DNA of 35,561 nucleotides from NCBI GenBank assembly GCA_949297365.1, contig CASFSL010000042.1:1-35561 (forward strand), in the 5' to 3' direction. A program made the position numbers and the translations under genes. The notes beneath the pieces are model-generated. The model did no database searches. It was not told the origin of the DNA and was given only the letters and a program-made list of their open reading frames with translations. Shown in pieces: positions 1 through 8,415 of this stretch. Position 1 is the first letter of the stretch, and each line of letters starts with the position of its first letter. Source of the DNA: an uncultured Bacteroidales bacterium. Lineage in GTDB: Bacteria; Bacteroidota; Bacteroidia; Bacteroidales; UBA932.

Positions 1-46
1 ATAGATTTTTGAGTAGAGGATGTTTCCTGTCCGATTTTGAATTTAA

Positions 47-110
47 CCAATGGGAGGATAGCAAGCGGTTTTGGTCTGCCCCAAACACAAACTTGCTACC
101 CTCCCGTTGG
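47..110. repeat. Imperfect hairpin, 19-nt arms
   Basis: The arm at 47-65 (CCAATGGGAGGATAGCAAG) pairs with the arm at 92-110 (CTTGCTACCCTCCCGTTGG), with one mismatch and one G-T pair. A short inner stem (TTTGG/CCAAA) lies in the 26-nt middle. No gene on either strand explains it. It lies about 300 bp beyond the 3' end of tex and could be a terminator or the end of a mobile repeat, but there is no T-run, so its role is unknown. Confidence 0.7.
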
Positions 111-158
111 CATCGTTTATAATCTCATGCCCTTGTCTCTCTTGTCGAATTGCATATC

Positions 159-288
159 TGATTATCAAGAAGTTACAAAACACACTGCACATTTGGCCGG
201 TTTGAAACTGGTCAAATGTGCAGCATGCTATCACAATATATTGATTATCAATCACTCTCTTTTACATACTGCACCGCCGCTTCCAAAA
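159..288 (+). repeat. Repeat element, copy 1 (left end missing)
   Basis: This stretch aligns without gaps to 20898-21027 at an offset of 20739. Shared blocks are TTACAAAAC, the hairpin arms GCACATTTGGCC and GGTCAAATGTGC, and the right end CTGCACCGCC(A/G)CTTC. The core hairpin at 185-223 has 17 consecutive pairs (two of them G-T) and a 5-nt loop. The left terminal inverted repeat found in copy 2 is absent here, so this copy looks truncated or decayed. A weak internal duplication (TGATTATCAA followed by TTACA and a CACYGC-like end) occurs twice, at about 159 and 242. No coding function is seen. Confidence 0.7.
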
Positions 289-346
289 TACGGTATGTCG
301 GGACATGAAGTGGAAACAGATTTCAAAAACACAACACGGCGATACA

Positions 347-397
347 CATACGTGAGACGTGAATCAGGCCGTTCTGCTTGATGCCGAAATCCACGAA
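347..397 (-). pseudogene. Relic of a tex-like S1 domain (17 codons)
   Basis: Read on the minus strand, these 17 codons encode FVDFGIKQNGLIHVSRM. This is identical in protein to codons at 549-599 inside the S1 domain of the adjacent tex gene, 202 bp away. The two DNA copies differ at five positions, all synonymous (for example TTC/TTT, GGC/GGT, TCA/TCC). Homology stops on both sides and the frame runs into a TGA after seven more codons. It is too short to be a working gene. I infer it is left over from a diverged tex allele or paralogue, perhaps through recombination near the repeat element at 159-288. Confidence 0.6.
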
Positions 398-410
398 TCC
401 CTGAAACGGA

Positions 411-2576
411 TCAGCCGATGAGTTCCAGGGCGATGCGGCTGCGCTGGAGGTCAACGTCAACGACACGGACACGGACATGCTGATGTACTTTGAGGACATC
501 GGAGGGACGGGCCACACGGCGATGACGGCCGTCAGCACCGACCGAGCCCATACGGGAAACGTGAATCAGACCGTTCTGCTTGATACCGAAATCCACAAAC
601 GCCCCGAAGTCAGTCACATTGGTCACGATACCGGGCAGTTCCATTCCAGGCTTGACATCTTCTATAGTGTGTATGTCCTCGGCGAACTCCAGCACCTTGA
701 ACGAGGCCCTGGGATCCCGGCCCGGCTTGTCCAGCTCCTGCATGATGTCGGTCAGGGTCGGCATACCCACCTCGTCGGACACGTATGCCTTCAGGTCTAC
801 AGCATCCCGCAGTTCCTTGCGGGCGATAAGCTCGGCCACATCCACACCGGCATCAGCAGCCATCTTCTTGACCAGCGGATAACGCTCGGGGTGAACGGCG
901 GTATTGTCCAGAGGATCAGCCGCACCCGGTATGCGCAGAAAGCCGGCGCACTGCTCGAAAGCCTTGTCTCCAAGCCTTTTGACTTTAAGCAGTTCACGGC
1001 GTGATGCAAATGCCCCGTGCTCGTCACGGTACTCTACGATATTGCGGGCCATGGCCGGACCTACACCCGACACGTATGCGAGAAGGTGCCGTGAAGCCGT
1101 ATTGAGATTGACGCCCACGCTGTTGACACAGTTCTCCACCACCTCGTCCAAACGCTCTTTCAGCAGAGTCTGATCCACATCGTGCTGGTACTGTCCCACC
1201 CCTATCGACTTAGGATCTATCTTCACCAACTCGGCCAGCGGGTCCATGATACGCCGTCCGATGGATACGGCTCCGCGCACAGTCACATCGTATTCCGGGA
1301 ACTCCTCCCGGCCGACGGGCGAAGCCGAATACACCGATGCCCCGTCCTCGCTCACCGAATACACCCGCACACCCTCCGGCAGGGCTATCTTCTTGATGAA
1401 TGCATCCGTCTCCCTTCCGGCCGTACCGTTACCGATGGCTATCACCTCTATCTTATACGACTCCACCATATTGGATATCTTCTTCATCGCCATGGTACGC
1501 TCGTTGCGAGGCGGATGAGGATATATCGTATCATTGTGCAGCAAGGCTCCCTGGGCATCCAGACAGACCACCTTGCAGCCTGTACGGAAGCCGGGGTCAA
1601 TGGCCAGCACCCGTTTCTGACCGAGCGGAGGAGCCATAAGAAGTTCGCGCAGATTCTCCCCGAACACCTTTATCGACTCTATGTCTGCCCTTTCCTTGGC
1701 CGCACGAAGAGTCTCGTTCTCAATAGACGGATGCAGCAGACGCTTGAACGCATCCTCCACCGCATAGTCTATCTCCAAAGCAGCAGCCTCCGAAGGTGAC
1801 GGCTTCCCGCGCAACACTGACGAATATATCCTGTCCAGAGTCCGGTCCTTGTCCACGTCCACCTTCACGCTCAGCACTCCCTCACGGGCTCCGCGCAGCA
1901 CGGCCAGCACCCTGTGGGACGGTGCCCGGGAAATATCTTCCGAGAACTTGAAATAGTTCCGGTATTTCGAGGCCTCCTCGCTCTCCTGGTCCACGCCCTG
2001 GGCCACCTTAGCAGTCAATCTGCCGTACTTGCCGTATGAGCGGCGCATCATCTCCCTGACCGGCACCGACTCGGATATCCACTCGGCCATGATGTCACGG
2101 GCGCCGGACAGCGCACTTTCCGCATCGGGAACCTGCTCCGACACATAAGCCGCGGCATCTTTCTCAGGGTTTCTGGATTTGCAGGAAAATATAGCCTCGG
2201 CCAGAGGTTCCAGGCCTTTCTCCCGGGCGACAGAGGCCTTGGTCCTCCGCTTGGGTCGGTAAGGCAGATACAGGTCCTCCAGTACCACCGGGTCCAGGCA
2301 CTCAACGATCTGCTTTTCCAGCTCAGGGGTCAGTTTCTCCTGAGAGGCAATGCTTTCCAGTACAGAAGCCTTACGCTTGGCCAGTTCATCGAACTTCTGG
2401 CAGTAATGCTTTATCTCCGCCACCTGGGCCTCGTCCAGCCCTCCGGTGCGCTCTTTTCTGTAACGCGAGATGAACGGCACAGTCGCACCCTCGGCTATCA
2501 GTTCGACACAATGCTCCACCCTCCAGGGAGCCACGGACATCAGTTCCGCAATATGATTGACATACAAACTTTCCAT
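411..2576 (-). CDS. tex: Tex-family transcription accessory protein
   Basis: A 721-residue RNA-binding protein of the Tex/YhgF family, cytoplasmic, thought to act on transcription complexes and RNA. Domains in order: helical Tex N-terminal region (VPFISRYRKERTGGLDE near the start), YqgF/RuvX-like RNase-H fold around VLAIDPGFRTGCK, helix-hairpin-helix segment (SGVGPAMARNIVEYR) and a C-terminal S1 domain (GIVTNVTDFGAFVDFG). Length is slightly below E. coli YhgF (773). I start at the ATG of MESLYV. A longer in-frame reading starts at TTG and would begin inside the upstream palindrome. It is the last gene of a long minus-strand series, 164 bp after clc. No fault is seen in the reading frame. Confidence 0.95.
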   Translation of the reverse strand: MESLYVNHIAELMSVAPWRVEHCVELIAEGATVPFISRYRKERTGGLDEAQVAEIKHYCQKFDELAKRKASVLESIASQEKLTPELEKQIVECLDPVVLEDLYLPYRPKRRTKASVAREKGLEPLAEAIFSCKSRNPEKDAAAYVSEQVPDAESALSGARDIMAEWISESVPVREMMRRSYGKYGRLTAKVAQGVDQESEEASKYRNYFKFSEDISRAPSHRVLAVLRGAREGVLSVKVDVDKDRTLDRIYSSVLRGKPSPSEAAALEIDYAVEDAFKRLLHPSIENETLRAAKERADIESIKVFGENLRELLMAPPLGQKRVLAIDPGFRTGCKVVCLDAQGALLHNDTIYPHPPRNERTMAMKKISNMVESYKIEVIAIGNGTAGRETDAFIKKIALPEGVRVYSVSEDGASVYSASPVGREEFPEYDVTVRGAVSIGRRIMDPLAELVKIDPKSIGVGQYQHDVDQTLLKERLDEVVENCVNSVGVNLNTASRHLLAYVSGVGPAMARNIVEYRDEHGAFASRRELLKVKRLGDKAFEQCAGFLRIPGAADPLDNTAVHPERYPLVKKMAADAGVDVAELIARKELRDAVDLKAYVSDEVGMPTLTDIMQELDKPGRDPRASFKVLEFAEDIHTIEDVKPGMELPGIVTNVTDFGAFVDFGIKQNGLIHVSRMGSVGADGRHRRVARPSDVLKVHQHVRVRVVDVDLQRSRIALELIG

Positions 2577-2617
2577 ACAGTCAATATTTTCACGAATATA
2601 AGAAATTTTCCCTAACA

Positions 2618-2742
2618 AAATATGCGTTAGAACGGGCAAACTGCTGCGGCATTATCGGTATCATGGCTCAGTCATTTACGTCAGTAAACTCCTTCGCCCT
2701 TAACCTCAATGCCTTGCATTTTACCCGTTCTAACGCATATTT
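2618..2742. repeat. 125-bp nested palindrome between clc and tex
   Basis: The perfect 19-bp inverted repeat AAATATGCGTTAGAACGGG (2618-2636) and CCCGTTCTAACGCATATTT (2724-2742) encloses 87 bp. Inside are a second symmetric pair (GGCATT 2648-2653 / AATGCC 2708-2713) and a central hairpin at 2670-2690. All three share a centre near 2680. The right arm overlaps the TAA stop of clc, and the left arm lies in the tex leader. No transposase is present. It could be a non-autonomous mobile element or a large processing or termination structure in the clc-tex transcript. No target-site duplication is obvious. Confidence 0.75.
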
Positions 2743-4507
2743 AATCGCAGGAGACATCCTGCAGACGCTGCCTGTACGACGAGAATATCTTGGACTTGGA
2801 GACATAACCGACATAGCGGCCGTCCTCGTCCACCACCGGCAGATTCCAGGCCTTGGTCGTATCAAACTTATCCATCACGCTGTCCATACGGTCTGTGGAC
2901 AGGACGGTGGCGGGAGCGTTCTTCATCAGGGTATATACCTTGGTTGTCTCGTACTGGTCCTTGTCGAACATGATCTTGCGGATATCATCCAGACCGATGT
3001 AGCCGCGATAGACCCCGGCATCGTCCAGGACGGGATAGAGGTTGCGGGTGGAACGGGCCACTGCCTTGACCAGATCTCCCAGAGTGTCATCCAGCCGGAC
3101 GGAAGTGAAGTCCGTCTCCACCAGATCCGAGGTCTGGAGAAGGGTCAGGACGGCCCGGTCGCTGTTGTGCGTGATAAGGTCTCCGCTTTTGGCCAGACGC
3201 TTTGAGTATATAGAAAACGGCTCAAAGGCCCTCATCGTGGCGAATGATATGGCGGAGACGATAATCAACGGCAACAGAAGTGAATAACCGCCGGTAATCT
3301 CAGCAATCAGGAAGATGGCCGTCATCGGTGCCTGCATCACTCCTGCCATGAGTCCCGCCATGCCTACCAGTGCGAAATTGGCCTCAGGCAGGGCATGGAA
3401 GCCCATCAGGTTGATGGTCCTGGCCAGGATGAAGCCGGCAATACCTCCGACGATAAGGGTCGGACCGAAAGTACCTCCGACACCTCCCCCGGCATTGGTG
3501 AAGGACATGGCGAAGACCTTCAGAATCAATGCCAGCGCGAAATATATGGGAATGACCCACTTATACTGGAATATGGCGGCAAATACGGAGTTCTCCAGCA
3601 CCGAATCCGGATGACCCTGGAGCATATGTCCGAGAGAGCCGTACCCTTCGCCGAACAACGGCGGGAAAAGGAAGATCAGCACACCCAGCATCGAGGCGCA
3701 TACAGCCCATCTCTTGAAAGGATTCTGTATCTTCTTTATCCGGTCTTCCAGAGAAAGGGTCGTCCTGAGGAAATACAGGGACACAAAGCCGCAGAGCACT
3801 CCAAGCAGGATATAATACGGGATGTTGCCCATAGCGAACGCATCCACCGTACTGGTAAAGGGCACCTCGCGGCCCAGGAACAGATATGAGACCGTCGTTG
3901 CGGTCACAGACGAGAGCAGCAGCGGCAGGATGGAAGACATGGATATGTTGAACAGCAGTATCTCCAGACAGAACAGGATACCGGCCATCGGAGCCTTGAA
4001 TATGCCTGCGACCGCCCCTGCGGCACCGCAGCACAGCAGGATGGTCATCTGCCGGTATGACAGCCCTAGAGAGCGGGCCACATTGGAGCCGATGGCCGCG
4101 CCGGTGTACACAATGGGAGCCTCCGCTCCTACCGAGCCTCCGAAACCTATAGTCACAGAGCTGGACAACAGGGACGACCACATATTGTGGCTTCTAATCC
4201 GCGAATTGTTGCGGGATATGGATAACAGGACCTTTGTCACACCGTGTCCGATATCGTCTCTTACAACATACCGTACAAACAGAAGTGACAAAAGCATTCC
4301 TACTCCCGGATAGACCAGGAGCAGGAGATTGTTCCACGAGGCATCGAACCATCCGGTCAGAAGCCCCCCGATAAGTTCTATGAGTTTCTTGAGTATTACG
4401 GCCGCGGCTCCGCTTCCCAGACCGACGACGATGGCCAGGATTATCATCAGCCTCTGCTCAGGCTGACGCTTGAGCCACGCGAGCGGCTTAGTCATCCAGC
4501 CGGTCAT
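2741..4507 (-). CDS. ClC-family chloride channel/transporter with CBS domains
   Basis: A 588-residue inner-membrane protein: about 430 residues of ClC membrane core followed by two cytoplasmic CBS domains (conserved ends VYRGYIGLDDIR and RYVGYVSKSKIF). Visible ClC motifs: GHGVTKV in place of GSGIPE, GAEAP with the gating glutamate at residue 129, and GGTFGPTL in place of GxFxP. The position matching the proton glutamate E203 of E. coli ClC-ec1 is Ile183 (MAGILFCLEIL), so the protein may not be a classic Cl-/H+ exchanger. The start at 4507 overlaps the upstream gene by 20 nt. ATG 4495 is an alternative, and a GTG at 4534 seems too far upstream. Translation is probably coupled to the preceding gene. 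Confidence 0.93.
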   Translation of the reverse strand: MTGWMTKPLAWLKRQPEQRLMIILAIVVGLGSGAAAVILKKLIELIGGLLTGWFDASWNNLLLLVYPGVGMLLSLLFVRYVVRDDIGHGVTKVLLSISRNNSRIRSHNMWSSLLSSSVTIGFGGSVGAEAPIVYTGAAIGSNVARSLGLSYRQMTILLCCGAAGAVAGIFKAPMAGILFCLEILLFNISMSSILPLLLSSVTATTVSYLFLGREVPFTSTVDAFAMGNIPYYILLGVLCGFVSLYFLRTTLSLEDRIKKIQNPFKRWAVCASMLGVLIFLFPPLFGEGYGSLGHMLQGHPDSVLENSVFAAIFQYKWVIPIYFALALILKVFAMSFTNAGGGVGGTFGPTLIVGGIAGFILARTINLMGFHALPEANFALVGMAGLMAGVMQAPMTAIFLIAEITGGYSLLLPLIIVSAISFATMRAFEPFSIYSKRLAKSGDLITHNSDRAVLTLLQTSDLVETDFTSVRLDDTLGDLVKAVARSTRNLYPVLDDAGVYRGYIGLDDIRKIMFDKDQYETTKVYTLMKNAPATVLSTDRMDSVMDKFDTTKAWNLPVVDEDGRYVGYVSKSKIFSSYRQRLQDVSCD

Positions 4508-4856
4508 CGTCCTCCTGCATCTCCTCCGCCTCACCGGGGAATACGTCTCCCTCTATCTCGGGAACCACCGTATCGTCCACAACATCCTCGTCGAAAAGAT
4601 CATTCTCAGCTTTCTCGTAATCGTCTATATCCACGTCTATCTTCACAAGATATACCGCATCGGGAATATCCACCTCCACGGCATAGAAGAAAGTACCGTC
4701 AGGCTTGTCCACCTTGAAGATATCGCCCATATAATCCGCATATCCTCTGGGATACTTCTCCTTAAACGCCGCCTGAAGTTCAGGTGACATATTGTCGTAA
4801 CTTATTACGGCTCTCTTCTTAGGACGCTGAGCCGAAGGTTTCACGTTCTGTGCCAT
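4488..4856 (-). CDS. Conserved acidic protein of unknown function
   Basis: A 122-residue soluble protein. It has a basic N-terminus (KPSAQRPKKRAV), a central alpha/beta segment (SPELQAAFKEKYPRGYADYM, then FKVDKPDGTFFYAVEVDIP) and a strongly acidic tail (EEMQEDDDRLDD). I recall proteins of this shape in many Bacteroidales genomes as hypothetical proteins, but no function is known to me. It starts 26 bp after ygiQ and overlaps the start of clc by 20 nt, so it belongs to the same transcript. No signal peptide or membrane segment is seen. Confidence 0.85.
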   Translation of the reverse strand: MAQNVKPSAQRPKKRAVISYDNMSPELQAAFKEKYPRGYADYMGDIFKVDKPDGTFFYAVEVDIPDAVYLVKIDVDIDDYEKAENDLFDEDVVDDTVVPEIEGDVFPGEAEEMQEDDDRLDD

Positions 4857-4882
4857 ACATTCAATTGCTAAAAACGCTGCAA

Positions 4883-6616
4883 TTATAATGTATTTTTTCT
4901 AAAAAAAAGAGATTTTTGGATTTTCTTTCCCCTGATGCTTCTTTCTACGAAAACAGGACGCTTGGAAAGGTCCTTTCCGGTGTAGAACATCACCGACGAG
5001 GCCGTCATGGGCGTCGGAGTGAAATCCTGCACCTGCTCCAAGCGTATACCACTGAGTTCCTTATTCTTAGACAATGCTTTCATATCCTGCAGCGTACAGC
5101 CGGGGTGAGAGGATATGAAATACGGGACTATACGGTACGGAAGCCTCTCCTGTGCGGCAATCCTGTCAAACTCCCTTCGAAGTACGGCAAACAACTCAAA
5201 GGAAGGTTTCGACATGAGCTTCAGGACATGGTCCTCGGTGTGCTCCGGTGCGACCTTGAACCATCCCGAGGTATGGTTGACGACCACCTCCCGAAGGTAT
5301 TTCCGGGAATACTCGTCCAGAAAACCGTCCCGGTCAAGGAAAAGGTCATATCTGATACCGCTTCCAATAAAGGCCTTTCTCACTCCCGGAATCTCCATTA
5401 TCCTGCGGTACAGTTCCAGCAGCCGGCGGTGCGAATGTTCCATATTGGGGCATCTGGAGGGGAACAGACATGACTTCCTGGCACATACGGCACAGCGGTG
5501 ACTGTCCCTACCGTGAAGTCCGTACATGTTGGCGGTAGGAGCTCCCACATCCGATATCACGCCCTTGAACTGAGGCATCCCCGTCAGCAGGCGCACCTCA
5601 GCAAGTATCGATTCCTCGCTGCGGCTGCGGATAAACTTGCCCTGATGTGCGGCTATGGTGCAGAAACTGCATCCGCCGAAACAGCCGCGGTGGATGGTCA
5701 GGGAATTCTTTATCATCTCATAGGCCGGTATCTCCTTGCCCTTGTATCGCGGATGGGGCTGCTTGGTGAAGGGCAGGCTGTAATAAGAGTCCATCTCCTC
5801 CTCTGTCTCAGGCGGGAACGGAGGATTGACCCGCACGTATCCGTCCCCGTAGGGTTCAATGAGCGTGGAGGCGTGGAGCCGGTTGGCCTCCTTCTCCTCT
5901 ATGTTGAAATTGTCTATGAATGCGTCGGAATCAGCCAGGACACGCTCGAAGGAATTGAGCAGGACACTGCCTTCCGGCAGATGCTCAGGCCTGCCTTTGA
6001 CAAAATACGCTGTCTGCGGAATATCTCTCAGACTCTGCCCCGCCTCTATGGCCCTGGCCACCGCTGTGACGGGACGCTCGCCCATGCCGTAGATAAGGCA
6101 GTCCGCCCCGCTGTCCACCAGCACGGACGGGAACAGCCGGTCCTGCCAATAGTCATAATGGGCGAGCCTTCTGAGCGAGGCCTCTATGCCGCCTATGACC
6201 ACAGGGACATGCGGATAAAGCCGCTTGAGTATGCGGGTATAGACGGTCACGGCATAGTCGGGACGGTGTCCGGCCTGGCCTCCGGGAGTATAGGCATCGT
6301 CACTGCGCAGACGCTTGGCGGCGGTGTAATGGTTGACCATCGAGTCCATGGCTCCGGAATTGACTCCGAAAAACAGACGCGGGGCTCCCAGTTTACGGAA
6401 GTCCCGCAGATCGTCCTGCCAGTTGGGCTGAGGGATGACCGCCACACGGTAGCCCTCCCTCTGCAGCACTCTGGCTATCATTGCCGTCCCTGATGAAGGG
6501 TGATCTATGAAAGCATCCCCTGAGAAGAGAATGATATCAATCCACTCCCATCCGAGCCGCTCCACCTCCTTGACCGAGGTGGGAAACATATAGGCCTGTT
6601 CTGTGTCCGCACCCAT
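4883..6616 (-). CDS. ygiQ: YgiQ-family radical SAM protein
   Basis: A 577-residue protein of the YgiQ family, whose biochemical role is unknown. The N-terminal part has the family's cobalamin-binding-like segment (IILFSGDAFIDHPSSG, VVIGGIEASLRRLAHYDYW). The radical SAM core carries the cluster motif C-x3-C-x2-C at Cys312, Cys316 and Cys319 (HRGCFGGCSFC). It is shorter than E. coli YgiQ (739) because the variable C-terminal tail is small. The gene lies 3 bp after argS and 26 bp before the acidic protein, inside the operon. All core motifs are intact. Confidence 0.93.
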   Translation of the reverse strand: MGADTEQAYMFPTSVKEVERLGWEWIDIILFSGDAFIDHPSSGTAMIARVLQREGYRVAVIPQPNWQDDLRDFRKLGAPRLFFGVNSGAMDSMVNHYTAAKRLRSDDAYTPGGQAGHRPDYAVTVYTRILKRLYPHVPVVIGGIEASLRRLAHYDYWQDRLFPSVLVDSGADCLIYGMGERPVTAVARAIEAGQSLRDIPQTAYFVKGRPEHLPEGSVLLNSFERVLADSDAFIDNFNIEEKEANRLHASTLIEPYGDGYVRVNPPFPPETEEEMDSYYSLPFTKQPHPRYKGKEIPAYEMIKNSLTIHRGCFGGCSFCTIAAHQGKFIRSRSEESILAEVRLLTGMPQFKGVISDVGAPTANMYGLHGRDSHRCAVCARKSCLFPSRCPNMEHSHRRLLELYRRIMEIPGVRKAFIGSGIRYDLFLDRDGFLDEYSRKYLREVVVNHTSGWFKVAPEHTEDHVLKLMSKPSFELFAVLRREFDRIAAQERLPYRIVPYFISSHPGCTLQDMKALSKNKELSGIRLEQVQDFTPTPMTASSVMFYTGKDLSKRPVFVERSIRGKKIQKSLFFRKNTL

Positions 6617-6619
6617 ATA

Positions 6620-8401
6620 CTACATCCTCTCGGGAAGACGGATGCCCAGAATGTCCATGGCCTTGACCAGAACGGATGCGATGGTGGCGATAAGAGACAG
6701 CCTTGCATCCCGCAGGCTCCGGTTCTCCTCCTTCAGTATGGACACGTCGTGATAATACTGATTGAACTCCTTCGCCAGGTCATAGGCGTAGTTGGCTATC
6801 AGGGCCGGAGACAGAGCCGCTCCCGCCTCGGCCACTTTCTGAGGATACAGGTTGAGCAGCTTGATGATGCTTATCTCCTTCTCGTTGAAATCCACGTCTT
6901 CCGGCACTGAGGGCACATATCCGGCCTCTGCCGCCTTGCGCAGGATGGAGCGTATACGGGCATGGGTGTACTGGATGAACGGACCGGTATTGCCGTTGAA
7001 GTCGATGGATTCCTTGGGATTGAAGAGCATGGTCTTCTTGGGGTCCACCTTGATGATGAAATATTTCAAGGCTCCCAGACTGAGCGTGCGGAAGAGCTCG
7101 TCCTGCTCCTGAACGCTCATGTCGGCCAGTTTGCCGAGCTCCAATGAGGTCTCTTTTGCTGTGTTGTACATCTTCTCCAGCAGATCGTCCGCATCCACGA
7201 CAGTCCCCTCGCGGGACTTCATCTTACCCTCAGGCAGCTCCACCATACCGTATGACAGATGGTAGATATGGTCCGCCCACGCGAAGCCCAGCTTCTTAAG
7301 TATCAGCTTGAGTACCTGAAAATGGTAGTTCTGCTCATTGCCCACCACATAGACATGCTCGTCCAGATTGTACTCGGTAAATCTCTCCACGGCCGTACCC
7401 AGATCCTGGGTGATATACACTGAGGTGCCGTCCTTGCGCAGTACGAGCTTGCGGTCCAGTCCGTCGGCCGTCAGGTCACACCATACCGAACCGTCCTCCA
7501 TGCGCTCGAAAACTCCCTTGCGCAGACCGTCCTCCACCAGCGACTTGCCGTGCAGATATGTCTGGGACTCGTAATATATCCTGTCAAATGACACTCCGAG
7601 GGCCTTGTATGTCTCGTCAAAACCGGCATAGACCCATGAGTTCATCATCTTCCACAGGTCTACGGTCTCCTTGTCGCCCTGCTCCCATTTGACCAGCATC
7701 TGACGGGCCTCCTGGAGTATCGGAGCCTTCTCCTCAGCCTCCTCCTTGCTCATCCCTTTCGCCTCCAGTTCCGCCACCTCTGCCTTGTAAAGGTCATTGA
7801 ACTTCACATAAAAGTCCCCGACCAGATGGTCTCCTTTCTTGCCGGAAGACTCCGGGGTAACTCCGTTGCCGGCCTTCTTCCATGCTATCATGGACTTGCA
7901 GATATGGATACCGCGGTCATTGACGATATTGGTCCTGATGACCTTATGACCGTTCTCCTCCAGCAGCCTGGACACCGACCATCCCAGAAGGATATTGCGG
8001 ATATGTCCCAGATGCAGCGGCTTGTTGGTATTCGGCGAGGAATATTCCACCATAACTGTCTTGCCGGAGGCCGGCAGACGGCCGAAATCCTTGTCCGCCG
8101 CTATGGAGGCATAGACCTCCTTCCAGAAAGATGCGGAGAACTTTATGTTCAGAAAGCCCTTGACCACATTGAAGTTTTCCACTTCAGGTACATTGGCCTT
8201 AAGCCACTCCCCTATCTCCTGAGCAGTGGCCTCGGGAGCCTTGCGGCTGGTCTTCAACAGCGGAAAGACCACCAGTGTGATATCGCCCTCGAACTCCTTT
8301 CTGGTAGCCTGAAGCTGCAGGGGCACATTAACGCCAGAAGCCCCGTATAGGGCTTCCAGCGCATTCTTAACCTTATCTTGGATAAATATTTCCTGATTCA
8401 T
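6620..8401 (-). CDS. argS: Arginyl-tRNA synthetase
   Basis: A 593-residue class I aminoacyl-tRNA synthetase that charges tRNA-Arg with arginine, in the cytoplasm. It has an N-terminal Add-1 domain (residues 1-110), the HIGH signature as HLGH at 130-133 (VEYSSPNTNKPLHLGH), a KMSKS-like loop (KMKSREG, MKS at 394-396) and the helical anticodon-binding domain ending RLPERM. Length is normal for the family. The ATG at 8401 lies 14 bp after the M3 peptidase stop, and ygiQ follows after 3 bp, so all share one transcript. Nothing unusual is seen. Confidence 0.98.
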   Translation of the reverse strand: MNQEIFIQDKVKNALEALYGASGVNVPLQLQATRKEFEGDITLVVFPLLKTSRKAPEATAQEIGEWLKANVPEVENFNVVKGFLNIKFSASFWKEVYASIAADKDFGRLPASGKTVMVEYSSPNTNKPLHLGHIRNILLGWSVSRLLEENGHKVIRTNIVNDRGIHICKSMIAWKKAGNGVTPESSGKKGDHLVGDFYVKFNDLYKAEVAELEAKGMSKEEAEEKAPILQEARQMLVKWEQGDKETVDLWKMMNSWVYAGFDETYKALGVSFDRIYYESQTYLHGKSLVEDGLRKGVFERMEDGSVWCDLTADGLDRKLVLRKDGTSVYITQDLGTAVERFTEYNLDEHVYVVGNEQNYHFQVLKLILKKLGFAWADHIYHLSYGMVELPEGKMKSREGTVVDADDLLEKMYNTAKETSLELGKLADMSVQEQDELFRTLSLGALKYFIIKVDPKKTMLFNPKESIDFNGNTGPFIQYTHARIRSILRKAAEAGYVPSVPEDVDFNEKEISIIKLLNLYPQKVAEAGAALSPALIANYAYDLAKEFNQYYHDVSILKEENRSLRDARLSLIATIASVLVKAMDILGIRLPERM

Positions 8402-8415
8402 ATAGCTGGGTTATA

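Noticed and set aside
37-381. 114-residue open frame at the left edge
   Set aside because: It runs through two hairpins and the tex relic on the wrong strand, and has no protein-like features.
2577-2639. Longer N-terminus of Tex from a TTG codon
   Set aside because: It overlaps the arm of the 125-bp palindrome, and Tex homologues start near the Met at 2576.
2663-3205. 180-residue open frame on the plus strand
   Set aside because: It is the shadow of the CBS domains of clc on the opposite strand and has no independent support.
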